This document shows positions 53,545-64,000 of a stretch of DNA of 64,000 nucleotides, in pieces; position 1 is the first letter of the stretch, and each line of letters begins with the position of its first letter. The notes below the pieces were generated by a model. That model had not been told where the DNA came from. It did no database searches and worked only from the letters and a program-made list of their open reading frames with translations. Position numbers and translations under genes: made by a program. The stretch lies in contig NZ_CP071090.1 of the NCBI RefSeq assembly GCF_017301735.1, forward strand, positions 2,780,001-2,844,000, given 5' to 3'. The stretch is from Pyxidicoccus parkwaysis (GTDB taxonomy: Bacteria; Myxococcota; Myxococcia; Myxococcales; Myxococcaceae).

Positions 53545-54647
53545 GCGAGCCCACCCCCAAGCCGCCGCCCACCATCCTCGTGGTGGATGACAACGCGGCC
53601 TTTCTCGACAACCTCAACGAGCTGCTGGGCGACGCGGGCTACGCCGTGCGCGGCGCGTCGAGCTGCCGTGCCGCGCGCGCGTGCGCGAGGGAGGGCTTCG
53701 ACGTGGCGCTGGTGGACCTGCGCCTGCCGGACGGAGACGGCACCGCGCTGGCGGCGGAGCTGAAGGAGGGCGCGCCCGACTCGGAAGTCGTGCTGCTCAC
53801 CGGCTTCGCCACGCTGGAGACGGCGGTGGCCGCGGTGCGCGCGGGCGCGTGTGCCTACCTGATGAAACCGTGCGCGCCGCAGGAGCTGCTGCTGACGTTG
53901 GAGCAGGCCATGCGCCAGGTGCGGCTGCACGGCGAGAAGCGCGAGCTGGCGCGGCGCGCGCAGATGACGGAGAAGCTGGCGGCGGTGGGGACGATGACCG
54001 CGGGCCTGTCCCACGAAATCCGCAACCCCCTCAACGCGGCGGCGCTGCAGTTGTCCGTGCTGGAGCGCCGCGTGCGCAAGCTGCCGGACCCGCAGCAGGG
54101 CCCATTGCTGGAGCCGCTGCTGCTGGTGCGCGACGAAATCCGCCGGTTGGACCACATCCTCGAGGACTTCCTCCAGTTCGCCCGGCCGCGCGAGTTCCGT
54201 CCCGGCTCGGTGGACGTGCCCGCGTTGCTGCGGCGCGTGGTGGACCTGCTCAGCGGACAGGCCGAGGCGCGCAAGGTGGCGCTGGAGAAGGGGCCGCTGG
54301 ACGAGTCGCTGCCGCCGGTGGTGGGCGAGGAGGAGCGGCTGCGTCAGGTGCTCATCAACCTGTGCCTCAACGCGCTGGAGGCGACGCCCGCGGGCCGCAA
54401 GGTGACGGTGTCCGCGGGCCAGGAGGGCGAGCGCGTCTGGCTCACCGTGGACGACGAGGGCCCCGGAATCCCCCAGGACGTGAGGGACCGCATCTTCGAG
54501 CCCTTCTTCACCACGAAGGCCCAGGGCTCGGGGCTCGGGCTCTCCATCGTCCACGCCATCGTCACGCAGCACGGCGGCACGCTGGAGGTGGGCTCGGCGC
54601 CCGGCGGTGGCGCCCGCTTCATCCTCCGGTTGCCGGTGTCGCGGTAG
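53541..54647 (+). CDS. receiver-histidine kinase hybrid
   Basis: The 368-residue protein has an N-terminal receiver (Asp59 in [12 protein letters not shown], Lys in LMKPC) followed by HisKA (His158, GLSHEIRNPLNAAALQ) and HATPase_c (NLCLNALEATPAG, DDEGPGIP, GSGLGLSIVHA). This REC-HK order means the kinase can be controlled by phosphorylation of its own receiver, presumably from the upstream globin-coupled kinase through the double-receiver protein. Its 3' end overlaps the end of the converging M56 gene by 29 bp. Confidence 0.9.
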   Translation: MSEPTPKPPPTILVVDDNAAFLDNLNELLGDAGYAVRGASSCRAARACAREGFDVALVDLRLPDGDGTALAAELKEGAPDSEVVLLTGFATLETAVAAVRAGACAYLMKPCAPQELLLTLEQAMRQVRLHGEKRELARRAQMTEKLAAVGTMTAGLSHEIRNPLNAAALQLSVLERRVRKLPDPQQGPLLEPLLLVRDEIRRLDHILEDFLQFARPREFRPGSVDVPALLRRVVDLLSGQAEARKVALEKGPLDESLPPVVGEEERLRQVLINLCLNALEATPAGRKVTVSAGQEGERVWLTVDDEGPGIPQDVRDRIFEPFFTTKAQGSGLGLSIVHAIVTQHGGTLEVGSAPGGGARFILRLPVSR

Positions 54648-56490
54648 CGCCCCGGTGCGTCTCGAGCTCCGGGCCCAGGCTCGCCATCTGCCGGGCCGGC
54701 GGGTCGAGGCGCTCACCGCCCGGCCGGGTGCTGAACACGATGTCGAAGACGTAGTGCACGGCCACGGGCCTGCCGTTGAGCATGGCCGGCTCGTAGCGCC
54801 ACGTGGAGAGCGTGCGGATGACGTTCTCCTCCAGCCCGCCCAGGCCCTGCAGCGACTTGCAGTCGATGACGGTGCCCTCAGTGGTGATGGTGCAGCGTGC
54901 GACCACCGAGCCGCTGGGGAACGACGACATCGCGGAGCGGATGCCGTACGTGAGGCTGGGGTAGTGGAAGCGGTCGCCGGAGAGGAAGCGCGGCGGGGTG
55001 ATGCCGGGACCCATCTCGAGCACGGAGTGCTGCGACTTCTCGGCCGGGGGCGCGACGATGACGGCGAAGGCCTCGGAGGGCTCCTCCGCCATGGGCGCAC
55101 CGAGCTGCACGGGCGCGGAGGGCTCCTCGGCGGCCGGCTCGGCATCCAGCGAGTACGGAGCACGCGGAAGCTCCGTGCGCGCGATGGACTGCGTGTCGGG
55201 GATGAGCAGCGGCGCGGAGCGCGGCGAGCGGCTCTTCACGACGGGAGCGGCGGGAGCGCGCTCCTCCTTCGGGAGGCTCCGGGTGCTCGGACGCGGCGCG
55301 CGCACCGGCGCCGGGCTCGGAGGCGGGACGAAGGTGGGGGCCACCAGGGGACGCTGCATCGGCGCGCTCGCCGCGAGGACGTGCGCCTCCTCCAGCCGCG
55401 CGAGGGACGCGGACGGCTTGGGGCTGGGAGGCGGCTCCGCGCGAGCGGAGTCGGGAAGCTGCGAGGTGCCGAGCACCACCGCGAGCACCGCGCTGCCCAC
55501 GCCGCTGGCCAGTCGCCAGGGACGGCGCTGGACGTGGGACTCGGAGGCGGAGAGGAGGCGGCGCACGCGCGTCAGCAGCGAGCCACCCGCGGCGCCCAGC
55601 GCGGGCTGCGGCGAGGGCGTGAGGCGGAGCTGCTCGATGTGGGCCAGGGCGCGCGCGTAGAGGTACGCGTCGCCGCAGCTCTGGACGGCGAGGTCATCAG
55701 CGCAGTGCTCGCGCTCCTCGCGGATGCGGTGGGACAGCCACCAGACGGCCGGGTGGTAGAAGAGCAGCGTCTCGACGAGCGACTGGAGCAGGTTGACGAG
55801 GTAGTCGTGGCGCCGGATGTGGGCCAGCTCGTGGGCGAGGATGGCCTCCAGTTGGGAAGCGCTCAGGCCCGTCATGGCGCTGGCGGGCACGAGGATGAGC
55901 GGCCGCCACAGGCCGATGACCATGGGCACGTCGATGGAGGCGGAGGCCAGAAGGCGCACCGGGCCGGACATGCGCATGCGGGTCAGGGCCTTCTCGAGCG
56001 CGTCCTTCCAGGGCTTCGCGGCCTCATGGGTGGAGCGGCGCGAGAGGCGCTGAGTCATGACCCAGGCCAGCACCGTGCGCGAGGACAAGAGCAGCACGCC
56101 CAGGCACCAGGCCGACAGCAGCCAGGGGCGCAGCGTCTCCAGCCACGGCGTTTCGGCCACCGGCGGGCCTCCCGACAGCACCGTGAAGGTTGCGTTGACG
56201 GAGAGGGGAGACGAAGAAGATGCCGAGGCGCCCGCGGTGGGGCCTGCTGAGATGGTGAAGCGCGAGGCCTCGGCCAAGGTGGTGAGGAAGGTGATGACGG
56301 GGAGCACGGCCATGGCCAGCAGGCCAAGGCACGCGGTGGCATAGCGGCCGCGCGAGGCGCGCTCGGGGATGGCGGCCATGACCGCCGCGACCACGAGGGC
56401 CACCGCCGCGCCCTGCCAGAGGAAGTCGATCAACGCCCGTTCCAGCGCCAGGAACACGGGTTGCTGCGAGAGCATGTGCAGGGCCCCCAT
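54619..56490 (-). CDS. M56-family (BlaR1-like) protease with TonB-like C-terminus
   Basis: The 623-residue protein has several N-terminal membrane helices (~15-40, 52-72, 122-145). The zincin site HELAH is at His220-Glu221-His224 (LEAILAHELAHIRRHDY), with EREHCADDLA downstream, as in BlaR1/MecR1. No penicillin-binding sensor domain follows; instead there is a Pro-rich linker (~340-440) and a C-terminal TonB-type domain (~525-610; VVARCTITTEGTVIDCKSLQ, NVIRTLSTWRYEPAMLNGRP). It probably senses an envelope signal by an unusual domain and cleaves the BlaI-type repressor encoded just upstream. The gene starts 1 base after the blaI stop. Confidence 0.85.
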   Translation of the reverse strand: MGALHMLSQQPVFLALERALIDFLWQGAAVALVVAAVMAAIPERASRGRYATACLGLLAMAVLPVITFLTTLAEASRFTISAGPTAGASASSSSPLSVNATFTVLSGGPPVAETPWLETLRPWLLSAWCLGVLLLSSRTVLAWVMTQRLSRRSTHEAAKPWKDALEKALTRMRMSGPVRLLASASIDVPMVIGLWRPLILVPASAMTGLSASQLEAILAHELAHIRRHDYLVNLLQSLVETLLFYHPAVWWLSHRIREEREHCADDLAVQSCGDAYLYARALAHIEQLRLTPSPQPALGAAGGSLLTRVRRLLSASESHVQRRPWRLASGVGSAVLAVVLGTSQLPDSARAEPPPSPKPSASLARLEEAHVLAASAPMQRPLVAPTFVPPPSPAPVRAPRPSTRSLPKEERAPAAPVVKSRSPRSAPLLIPDTQSIARTELPRAPYSLDAEPAAEEPSAPVQLGAPMAEEPSEAFAVIVAPPAEKSQHSVLEMGPGITPPRFLSGDRFHYPSLTYGIRSAMSSFPSGSVVARCTITTEGTVIDCKSLQGLGGLEENVIRTLSTWRYEPAMLNGRPVAVHYVFDIVFSTRPGGERLDPPARQMASLGPELETHRGATATPATGG

Positions 56491-56491
56491 C

Positions 56492-56878
56492 TCACTTCCC
56501 CCGCTTTTCGTGCTCGTCCAGCAGCCTGCGAATCTCCGCCAGTTCCTCGGCGGAGGTGCGCTTCATGGACAGCGCCTGCGCCACCAGCGTGGTCGCGGAG
56601 CCGCCGAAGGCCCGGTCCATCAAGTCCTTGAGCAGGTCGCGCTGGGTGCGCTTCTCGCTGAGCGCGGCATCGTAGACGTGGGTGCGCTCGCTCTCGTCGC
56701 GCTGCACGAGCCCCTTCTCCGTCATGTTCTGCAGGAGCTTGAGCACGGTGGTGTAGCCCGTGTCCTGCGTGTCACGCAGCGACTCGTGGACCTGTCGAAC
56801 CGTACAGGGCCCCAACTTCCAGAGGACTCGAAGGATGGCCAGCTCGGCGCGCGTGGGCTGCGGCAAGGCGGGAGTCAT
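56492..56878 (-). CDS. BlaI/MecI/CopY-family repressor
   Basis: From the ATG at 56878 the product has 128 residues with the BlaI winged-helix (TRAELAILRVLWKLGPCTVR, DTGYTTVLKLLQNMTEKGLV) and a C-terminal dimerisation helix. It is predicted to repress its own operon and to be cleaved by the adjacent M56 protease when the signal appears. The earlier in-frame start (56914) lies inside an operator and is rejected. Four BlaI-type inverted repeats lie upstream. Confidence 0.9.
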   Translation of the reverse strand: MTPALPQPTRAELAILRVLWKLGPCTVRQVHESLRDTQDTGYTTVLKLLQNMTEKGLVQRDESERTHVYDAALSEKRTQRDLLKDLMDRAFGGSATTLVAQALSMKRTSAEELAEIRRLLDEHEKRGK

Positions 56879-56890
56879 GCGCGGGAGTAT

Positions 56891-56906
56891 TACGACGTAT
56901 GTCGTA
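56891..56906. promoter_or_regulatory. BlaI-type operator 1
   Basis: TACGAC-GTAT-GTCGTA: perfect 6-base arms around 4 bases, the same geometry as the classical BlaI/MecI site TACTAC-N4-GTAGTA. It lies 13 bp from the blaI start. Confidence 0.75.
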
Positions 56907-56912
56907 AGAGTC

Positions 56913-56928
56913 AACGACGACCGTCGTA
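56913..56928. promoter_or_regulatory. BlaI-type operator 2
   Basis: AACGAC-GACC-GTCGTA, one mismatch in the left arm; 22 bp (two helical turns) from operator 1, so repressor dimers could bind on the same face. Confidence 0.65.
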
Positions 56929-57011
56929 GATGTCGAGGCGCTTCCGCCGTCAGCGGATCGCCAGCTGCGTCATGACGTGGACTCTCACGTCTTGAGATTG
57001 GCGATGCGCGT

Positions 57012-57027
57012 TACGACACCCGTCGTA
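57012..57027. promoter_or_regulatory. BlaI-type operator 3
   Basis: TACGAC-ACCC-GTCGTA with perfect arms, 99 bp from operator 2 and upstream of the blaI promoter region. Confidence 0.65.
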
Positions 57028-57066
57028 CAACAGAGGGGCGGGGGCGGCGCGCGCGGCATGGAAGCC

Positions 57067-57082
57067 TACGACGGGTGTCGTA
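57067..57082. promoter_or_regulatory. BlaI-type operator 4
   Basis: TACGAC-GGGT-GTCGTA with perfect arms, 55 bp from operator 3 and 27 bp past the end of the membrane-anchored unknown gene. Confidence 0.65.
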
Positions 57083-57108
57083 TTCTGGAAGCTTCGTCCC
57101 AGAACCGG

Positions 57109-58275
57109 TCAGGGCGCGGCGTCAGCGGAGGCCGGCATGGCGCGGAGGTTCTTCAGGTTGTCGATGTTCTGAATGCCGAAGGAGAGGAGGATGCCGGCCA
57201 CGTGCTTCCCGGAGCGTCCGGTGGGAAGCGCCTTCGTCCAGGCGGGCAGGGTGGGAATCGCCGTTCCATCCGGAGGCGCGTCTTGGAGGGTGGCGCCGCG
57301 CGCCCAGAGCGTCTTCGCCAGGGAGGTGGGGCAGGGCGTCGAGGCCATCGCCTCACCGAGCGCCGCGTACGCCGGACGGTACGGCCCCTCGGCGACGGGC
57401 TGGAGGTAGCGGGCCATCCCCACCGACTCGCCCAGGCCCGTGCAGCGGCTGATGGGCTCGCCGCAGGTGCGCGCCTTCCGGGCCACCTCGACGGGCGTAG
57501 CGATGCTGGAGAAGGCCATGCTCGCCCAGAAGACGGCGCGCATGCGCTCTCCCTGCTCGGCGCTCATGGGGCGCCACTCCGGCGGCGGTGTCTGCATCGA
57601 GTCGTGCGCCTTGCGCTCGATGCCCAGAATCGCCGTGGCAATCATCGCACCAATCAGCGTGTCCGAGCGGTACGCCAACCATGCGAGGTGCCGCACGTCC
57701 CGCGCCGCCTCCAACGGCTGTCCGCTGCGGATGCCGTGGATGAGCCGCAGCTTCGCCCAGGTCTGCAAGGGGATGTAATTGGGGATGGAGGCCGTCAGGT
57801 AGAAGTACGGCTCCGGCAGCGGCGCGGGCGTGTGCTTCAGCGTGTCCCACCGGTCGAAGGCCTGGAGCTGCTTCATCCACCCGAAGTCCAGCGTGGAGAA
57901 GTCGAAGTCGGACGCGAGCAGCACCTCCCAGTCCTTCTTCCCCTCCAGCGCGGCGGGCACCTGGAGCGGCGAGTCCGCCGGCATCTTCGGCGCCGGGTCC
58001 CACCCCAGCCAGACATTGAGCAGGGGCCCCGCGTCGCCCTCGGTATGCGGCTCATGGAACCACGGGTCCGCGGCGAGCTTCGCCTGCTCCTCGCAGAACA
58101 GGTCCACGTTCGCCGTCATGTCCGCGCTGAAGGTGTCGAGCGCGGGCTCGTACTGCTTGCGCACCCACAGGTCCGCGGCCACCAGCGCGAGGACGGCGAG
58201 CAGCAGCATGACGCTCGCCGCCCACAGCAGGACACGCACCACGCTTCCACGGGACGACCGGCGGCTCATGCGCAT
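57109..58275 (-). CDS. membrane-anchored hypothetical protein
   Basis: The 388-residue protein has a basic N-terminus and one membrane helix (~14-35), after which the whole chain (~36-388) should lie outside the inner membrane. It is rich in Trp, Pro and aromatic residues (WFHEPHTEGDAGPLLNVWLG, PYFYLTASIPNYIPLQTWAK) with some paired Cys (TCGEPISRC, STPCPTS). I do not recognise a family. It precedes the blaI gene on the same strand by 230 bp, but the four operators between suggest separate control. It follows the NtrC-type regulator gene by 45 bp. Confidence 0.55.
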   Translation of the reverse strand: MRMSRRSSRGSVVRVLLWAASVMLLLAVLALVAADLWVRKQYEPALDTFSADMTANVDLFCEEQAKLAADPWFHEPHTEGDAGPLLNVWLGWDPAPKMPADSPLQVPAALEGKKDWEVLLASDFDFSTLDFGWMKQLQAFDRWDTLKHTPAPLPEPYFYLTASIPNYIPLQTWAKLRLIHGIRSGQPLEAARDVRHLAWLAYRSDTLIGAMIATAILGIERKAHDSMQTPPPEWRPMSAEQGERMRAVFWASMAFSSIATPVEVARKARTCGEPISRCTGLGESVGMARYLQPVAEGPYRPAYAALGEAMASTPCPTSLAKTLWARGATLQDAPPDGTAIPTLPAWTKALPTGRSGKHVAGILLSFGIQNIDNLKNLRAMPASADAAP

Positions 58276-58320
58276 GCGGGGGACTCTACCAATCCCCGCG
58301 CTCCGGCCCGCCTGGGGCGC

Positions 58321-59739
<1,419 letters not shown>

Positions 59740-59758
59740 GGGGGTGTTGGGCTTTCGC

Positions 59759-60259
59759 TCAGGATGCAGTGGCGCTCGCGGCCTGCGCCTCGCGGGCAAC
59801 GACGGCGCGGACGTTCCACGTCTCTACGACGGGTTCGATACGAGGTGTGAGCTGGATGATGGAGCTGGGGAAGCAGTGCGCGGGCAGCTCGGAGAAGATG
59901 TGGCGCACGGCCTCGGCGGCGTCGTCGCTGGGCACGGCGACGTGGGGCCGGACGATGAGGTCCGTGAAGTGCGGCGGCTGGCCCGGGGTTCCCACCACGC
60001 GGGCCATGGCGGAGCTCTGGTAGAAGAGCACCGGCACGTCCGCCGCGCGCGCTCGCTCCAGGAAGGCCAGCAGCGTGCGCCCCTCCACCGCGCCCACCAG
60101 CAGGGACTCCGGTCCCCACTGGCCCACGTCCGAGGTTCCGGGCTCCGTCAGCGGCCGGCCGATGGGTAGAGGAGGCGCCTGGTCGCTCGTCAGGACGGCA
60201 CCGCGCTCTCCCTGCCAGAAGAGGCGAGTCTCGTACTCGGTGATGGTAACCGACGTCAT
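59759..60259 (-). CDS. OsmC-like protein lacking one active-site cysteine
   Basis: The 166-residue protein starts at 60259 with GGGAGG 7-8 bases upstream. Its layout follows OsmC/Ohr peroxidases: N-terminal strands (EYETRLFWQGERGAVLTSDQ), GPESLLVGAVEGRTLLAFLE as the central helix start, and late helix AEAVRHIFSELPAHCFPSSI. OsmC enzymes use two cysteines; here the first (normally in AxxGCL) is replaced by Glu-Gly, while the second is kept. Peroxidase activity is therefore doubtful. The gene starts 120 bp after the transporter gene and precedes the NtrC-type regulator gene by 19 bp on the same strand. Confidence 0.65.
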   Translation of the reverse strand: MTSVTITEYETRLFWQGERGAVLTSDQAPPLPIGRPLTEPGTSDVGQWGPESLLVGAVEGRTLLAFLERARAADVPVLFYQSSAMARVVGTPGQPPHFTDLIVRPHVAVPSDDAAEAVRHIFSELPAHCFPSSIIQLTPRIEPVVETWNVRAVVAREAQAASATAS

Positions 60260-60378
60260 GGGCCTACCTCCCGCTGTGCCCGGTGCGGGCAATATCCCTT
60301 CAACTCGCGTGCCGCGCGGGTGCTTCTGGAAGGACGTGCTCCTGGCCCCTGGGGACGGGGCTGGCCGGTGAAGGTAGC

Positions 60379-61776
60379 TCATGGAAGTCCGAAGAGACGT
60401 AGCACCATGGGGCCGGTGAGGCTGACCAGCAGGCATCCTGCCACCATCAGGGGAAGCCCCAGCTTCAACAATTCCGGTGAGGCGAGTCCTTCGCCCGCGG
60501 CCATGGCGTTGGGCGGGGTGCTGATGACGAAGGGGATGCCGAACGAGCACCCCAGCGCGACGAGGATGGGCGTGGACGCGGCCGGGTGGATTTGCACGGC
60601 CAGGGGGATGAGCAGCGCCGCGGTGCCCGTGTTGCTCATCAGCGCCGACAGCAGCGCCGCCGCCACCACCAGCACCGCCAGCTGCACCGTCACCGGCCAG
60701 CCGCCCAGGTCCGAGCCGGCCAGCGCGCGCGCCACCAGCCCGGAGTGCTCCATCAGCCGGCCCAGGGCGATGCCTCCGGCGATGAGCAGCAGCGTGGACC
60801 AGTCCAGCCTCCCGAGGTCCTCGCGCTTCAGCAGGCCGCTGCCGAAGAGGAGCGCCGTGGCCCCCAGCGCCACCACCGGCGCGGGCACGCCGTGCAGCGG
60901 CTCGGACAGCCACGCCACCACGCACGCCGCGCTCACGGCGAGCACCCGGCGGCCGGAGCGGGTGAGCGGCTCGTTCGTCTGAGCGGGCAGGGACAGCAGG
61001 CCGCGCACCGGGAAGCGCAGCAGCACCAGCGCGAAGCCCAGGCCCAGCATCAGCACCGTGAGGGGCAGGGCCAGGGCCATCCACCCGGCGAACGTCACTT
61101 GCGAGTACGCACCGGCCGCGGACACCGCGAGCGCGTTGGGGCCGCTGCCCACCGGAGTGGCCATGCCTCCGAAGTTGGCGCCCAGCGCCACGCCCATCAG
61201 CAGCGCGGGCCGCAGCGGCGCGCCCGCCGGGGTGGCCTGGAGGATGGGGCGCAGCGCCGCGAGCATCATCGCCGCCGCGGCCACGTTGGACATCCACATG
61301 GAGAGGAAGGCCACGCCGCCCATGACGAGCAGCAGCAACAGCCGGGGCCGTCCGCCAGACAGCCGCACCACGTGCCGGGCCACCGCGGCGTCCAGGCCGT
61401 GCCGCATGGCCGCCACCTCCAGCGTGAAGCCGCCGAGGAAGAGGACCAGCACCGGGTCCACGGCCCACGTCAGCACCGCGCCCAGCCGGTAGTCCGCGGC
61501 CACCGGGCCCAGCAGCACCGGCGTCGCGCCCAGCAGCAGCAGGGTGGGGACGAAGGGCGGCACCACCTCCGTGAGCCACAGCACCAGGCACGCGCCGCCA
61601 ATCAGCACCGCGCGCGAGGCCACGGGCCCCTCCACGCCGAAGCCCGCGACGAGCGCCACCACTCCGAGCCCGCCCAGCGCGAGCCCGGGGCGCAGCCAAC
61701 TCCGGCGCGCCGAGGTCTCCTCGACGAGGGAAGGCGAGGCCTCCGCGGCATTCGGGGTGGAGAGCGAGGTGTTCAT
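60379..61776 (-). CDS. DASS/SLC13-family sodium-dependent anion transporter
   Basis: The 465-residue protein has ~11-12 helices in two inverted repeats of the divalent anion:sodium symporter fold. The first sodium motif reads SNVAAA (normally SNT), the second is intact (MSNTGTAALLIP). GMATPVGSGPNALAVSAA is the matching anion-binding loop in the first half and FGIPFVISTPPNAMAAGE in the second. Dicarboxylates or sulfate are the usual substrates; the changed first sodium motif may alter ion coupling. It starts 191 bp from the CBS gene. Confidence 0.85.
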   Translation of the reverse strand: MNTSLSTPNAAEASPSLVEETSARRSWLRPGLALGGLGVVALVAGFGVEGPVASRAVLIGGACLVLWLTEVVPPFVPTLLLLGATPVLLGPVAADYRLGAVLTWAVDPVLVLFLGGFTLEVAAMRHGLDAAVARHVVRLSGGRPRLLLLLVMGGVAFLSMWMSNVAAAAMMLAALRPILQATPAGAPLRPALLMGVALGANFGGMATPVGSGPNALAVSAAGAYSQVTFAGWMALALPLTVLMLGLGFALVLLRFPVRGLLSLPAQTNEPLTRSGRRVLAVSAACVVAWLSEPLHGVPAPVVALGATALLFGSGLLKREDLGRLDWSTLLLIAGGIALGRLMEHSGLVARALAGSDLGGWPVTVQLAVLVVAAALLSALMSNTGTAALLIPLAVQIHPAASTPILVALGCSFGIPFVISTPPNAMAAGEGLASPELLKLGLPLMVAGCLLVSLTGPMVLRLFGLP

Positions 61777-61929
61777 GGGGCTTCACGCGTCCGGCAGGGG
61801 ATGAAGGCCAACCACGTCGGGCACACCCGAAGGAATCATGGCCGGGACTCGGCCCGGGCCCCTCGGCTTCAGCGGCCGTCAATCGGGAGGGGACGACGCT
61901 TCAGGCGCGAAAGGGTGCTTCTGGGGGAC

Positions 61930-61957
61930 GGGCCCACCTCCGGGAAGGGGCGGGCCC
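61930..61957 (-). terminator. terminator-like hairpin after the CBS gene
   Basis: GGGCCC at 61930-61935 pairs with GGGCCC at 61952-61957, leaving a 16-base loop. It begins 10 bases past the CBS gene stop on the minus strand; there is no T-run. Confidence 0.45.
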
Positions 61958-61967
61958 GCGAGGGACT

Positions 61968-62399
61968 TCAGGCGCCGAACTCGGCCGCCATCTCGTGCCG
62001 GTCGCGCTCTTCGATGAGGTATTGCGCGTACTTCACCAGGTCCGCCTCCGTGAGGATGCCCAGCAGGCCGCCGCTGGCATCCACCACCGGGAGACACCCG
62101 TACTTGTGTTGCAGCATCATCCGCACCGCGTCCTTCAGCGGCGTGTCCGCGCGAACCGTCTGCACGTCGCGCGTCATGATGTCCGCGGCCCACAGCGGCT
62201 GCGACGCCGGGTCACTGGAATTGACGGACGCCGCGCGGAGCAGGTCGCGGTGCGTGACGAGGCCCACCAGCTTGCCCTGCCGCAGCACCGGCAGGTGGCG
62301 GATGCGATGGAGGCGGAGCAGCTCATCCGCCTTGGCCAGGTTCTGCGTCTCCTTGAGGGTGACCACGTCACGGGTCATCAGCTCTCCAACAATCTGCAT
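61968..62399 (-). CDS. CBS-domain pair protein
   Basis: From the ATG at 62399 (GGAGA 7 bases upstream) the product has 143 residues, made of two CBS domains: ~3-65 (ELMTRDVVTLKETQNLAKAD, IRHLPVLRQGKLVGLVTHRD) and ~72-130 (IMTRDVQTVRADTPLKDAVR, YGCLPVVDASGGLLGILTEA). Such pairs bind adenine nucleotides and act as energy sensors or stress proteins. It is transcribed away from thiC. Confidence 0.85.
   Translation of the reverse strand: MQIVGELMTRDVVTLKETQNLAKADELLRLHRIRHLPVLRQGKLVGLVTHRDLLRAASVNSSDPASQPLWAADIMTRDVQTVRADTPLKDAVRMMLQHKYGCLPVVDASGGLLGILTEADLVKYAQYLIEERDRHEMAAEFGA

Positions 62400-64000
<1,601 letters not shown>

Overview
The window is GC-rich, tightly packed DNA from a myxobacterium, most likely in or near the Myxococcus/Corallococcus/Pyxidicoccus group. 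Four things point there: an aibR-aibA-aibB-aibC-mvaS operon (the alternative isovaleryl-CoA route worked out in Myxococcus xanthus), a MYXO-CTERM-like C-terminus, ELWxxDGT-repeat lipoproteins, and an unusually high number of two-component proteins. No tRNA, rRNA, CRISPR array, insertion sequence or prophage was seen. Long antisense ORFs are common, as expected at this GC content, and were treated as shadows.

Layout. 1-4464: end of a secreted GH88-type glycoside hydrolase, an ELWxxDGT lipoprotein, a zinc alcohol dehydrogenase and a flavodoxin. 4636-9272: a PAS-PAS-GAF histidine kinase translationally coupled to phosphoenolpyruvate synthase. 9419-15546: a small Cys-rich secreted protein, chromate-resistance ChrB, a DUF1259 protein, a DUF3943 envelope protein, a drug/metabolite-type transporter with a 23-histidine tail, and a membrane-associated methyltransferase. 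15588-18697: a lipoprotein polymorphic toxin (Tox-REase-5) with an Imm52 immunity gene and a glutathione peroxidase, flanked by 57-bp direct repeats. 18675-21407: a histidine kinase, an unknown C-tail-anchored protein and a ParE/RelE-like protein. 21442-26108: the aib/mvaS operon with its operator. 26293-28000: a dockerin-like secreted protein, a defensin-like six-cysteine peptide and an Imm1-like protein.

28257-37662: a kinase plus NtrC-type regulator pair, a pseudo-receiver gene coupled to a membrane protein, a PfkB kinase, an Asp/Asn-hydroxylase/Nif11/sulfotransferase cassette, and a REC-GAF-PAS protein with a degenerate GGDEF domain. 37794-46197: a minus-strand run of kinase, NtrC regulator, receiver, OmpA/TSP3, FecR and CHASE2 genes that looks like an envelope-sensing unit. 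46328-54647: a phosphoribosyltransferase, a Pro-rich protein, a TPM protein, a triple-PAS kinase, a secreted unknown, and a globin-coupled kinase with two receiver-bearing partners. 54619-58275: a BlaR1-like M56 protease and BlaI repressor with four BlaI-type operators, and a membrane-anchored unknown. 58321-64000: an NtrC-type regulator, an OsmC-like protein missing one cysteine, a DASS transporter, a CBS protein, and thiC (cut by the window end) under a TPP riboswitch.

The most interesting candidates for undescribed biology are: the toxin-immunity island with repeat boundaries, which resembles Sit toxins passed by outer-membrane exchange; the defensin-like peptide; the hydroxylase-Nif11-sulfotransferase cassette; the His-tailed transporter with tandem inverted repeats in its shared promoter region; and the four-site BlaI operator array.
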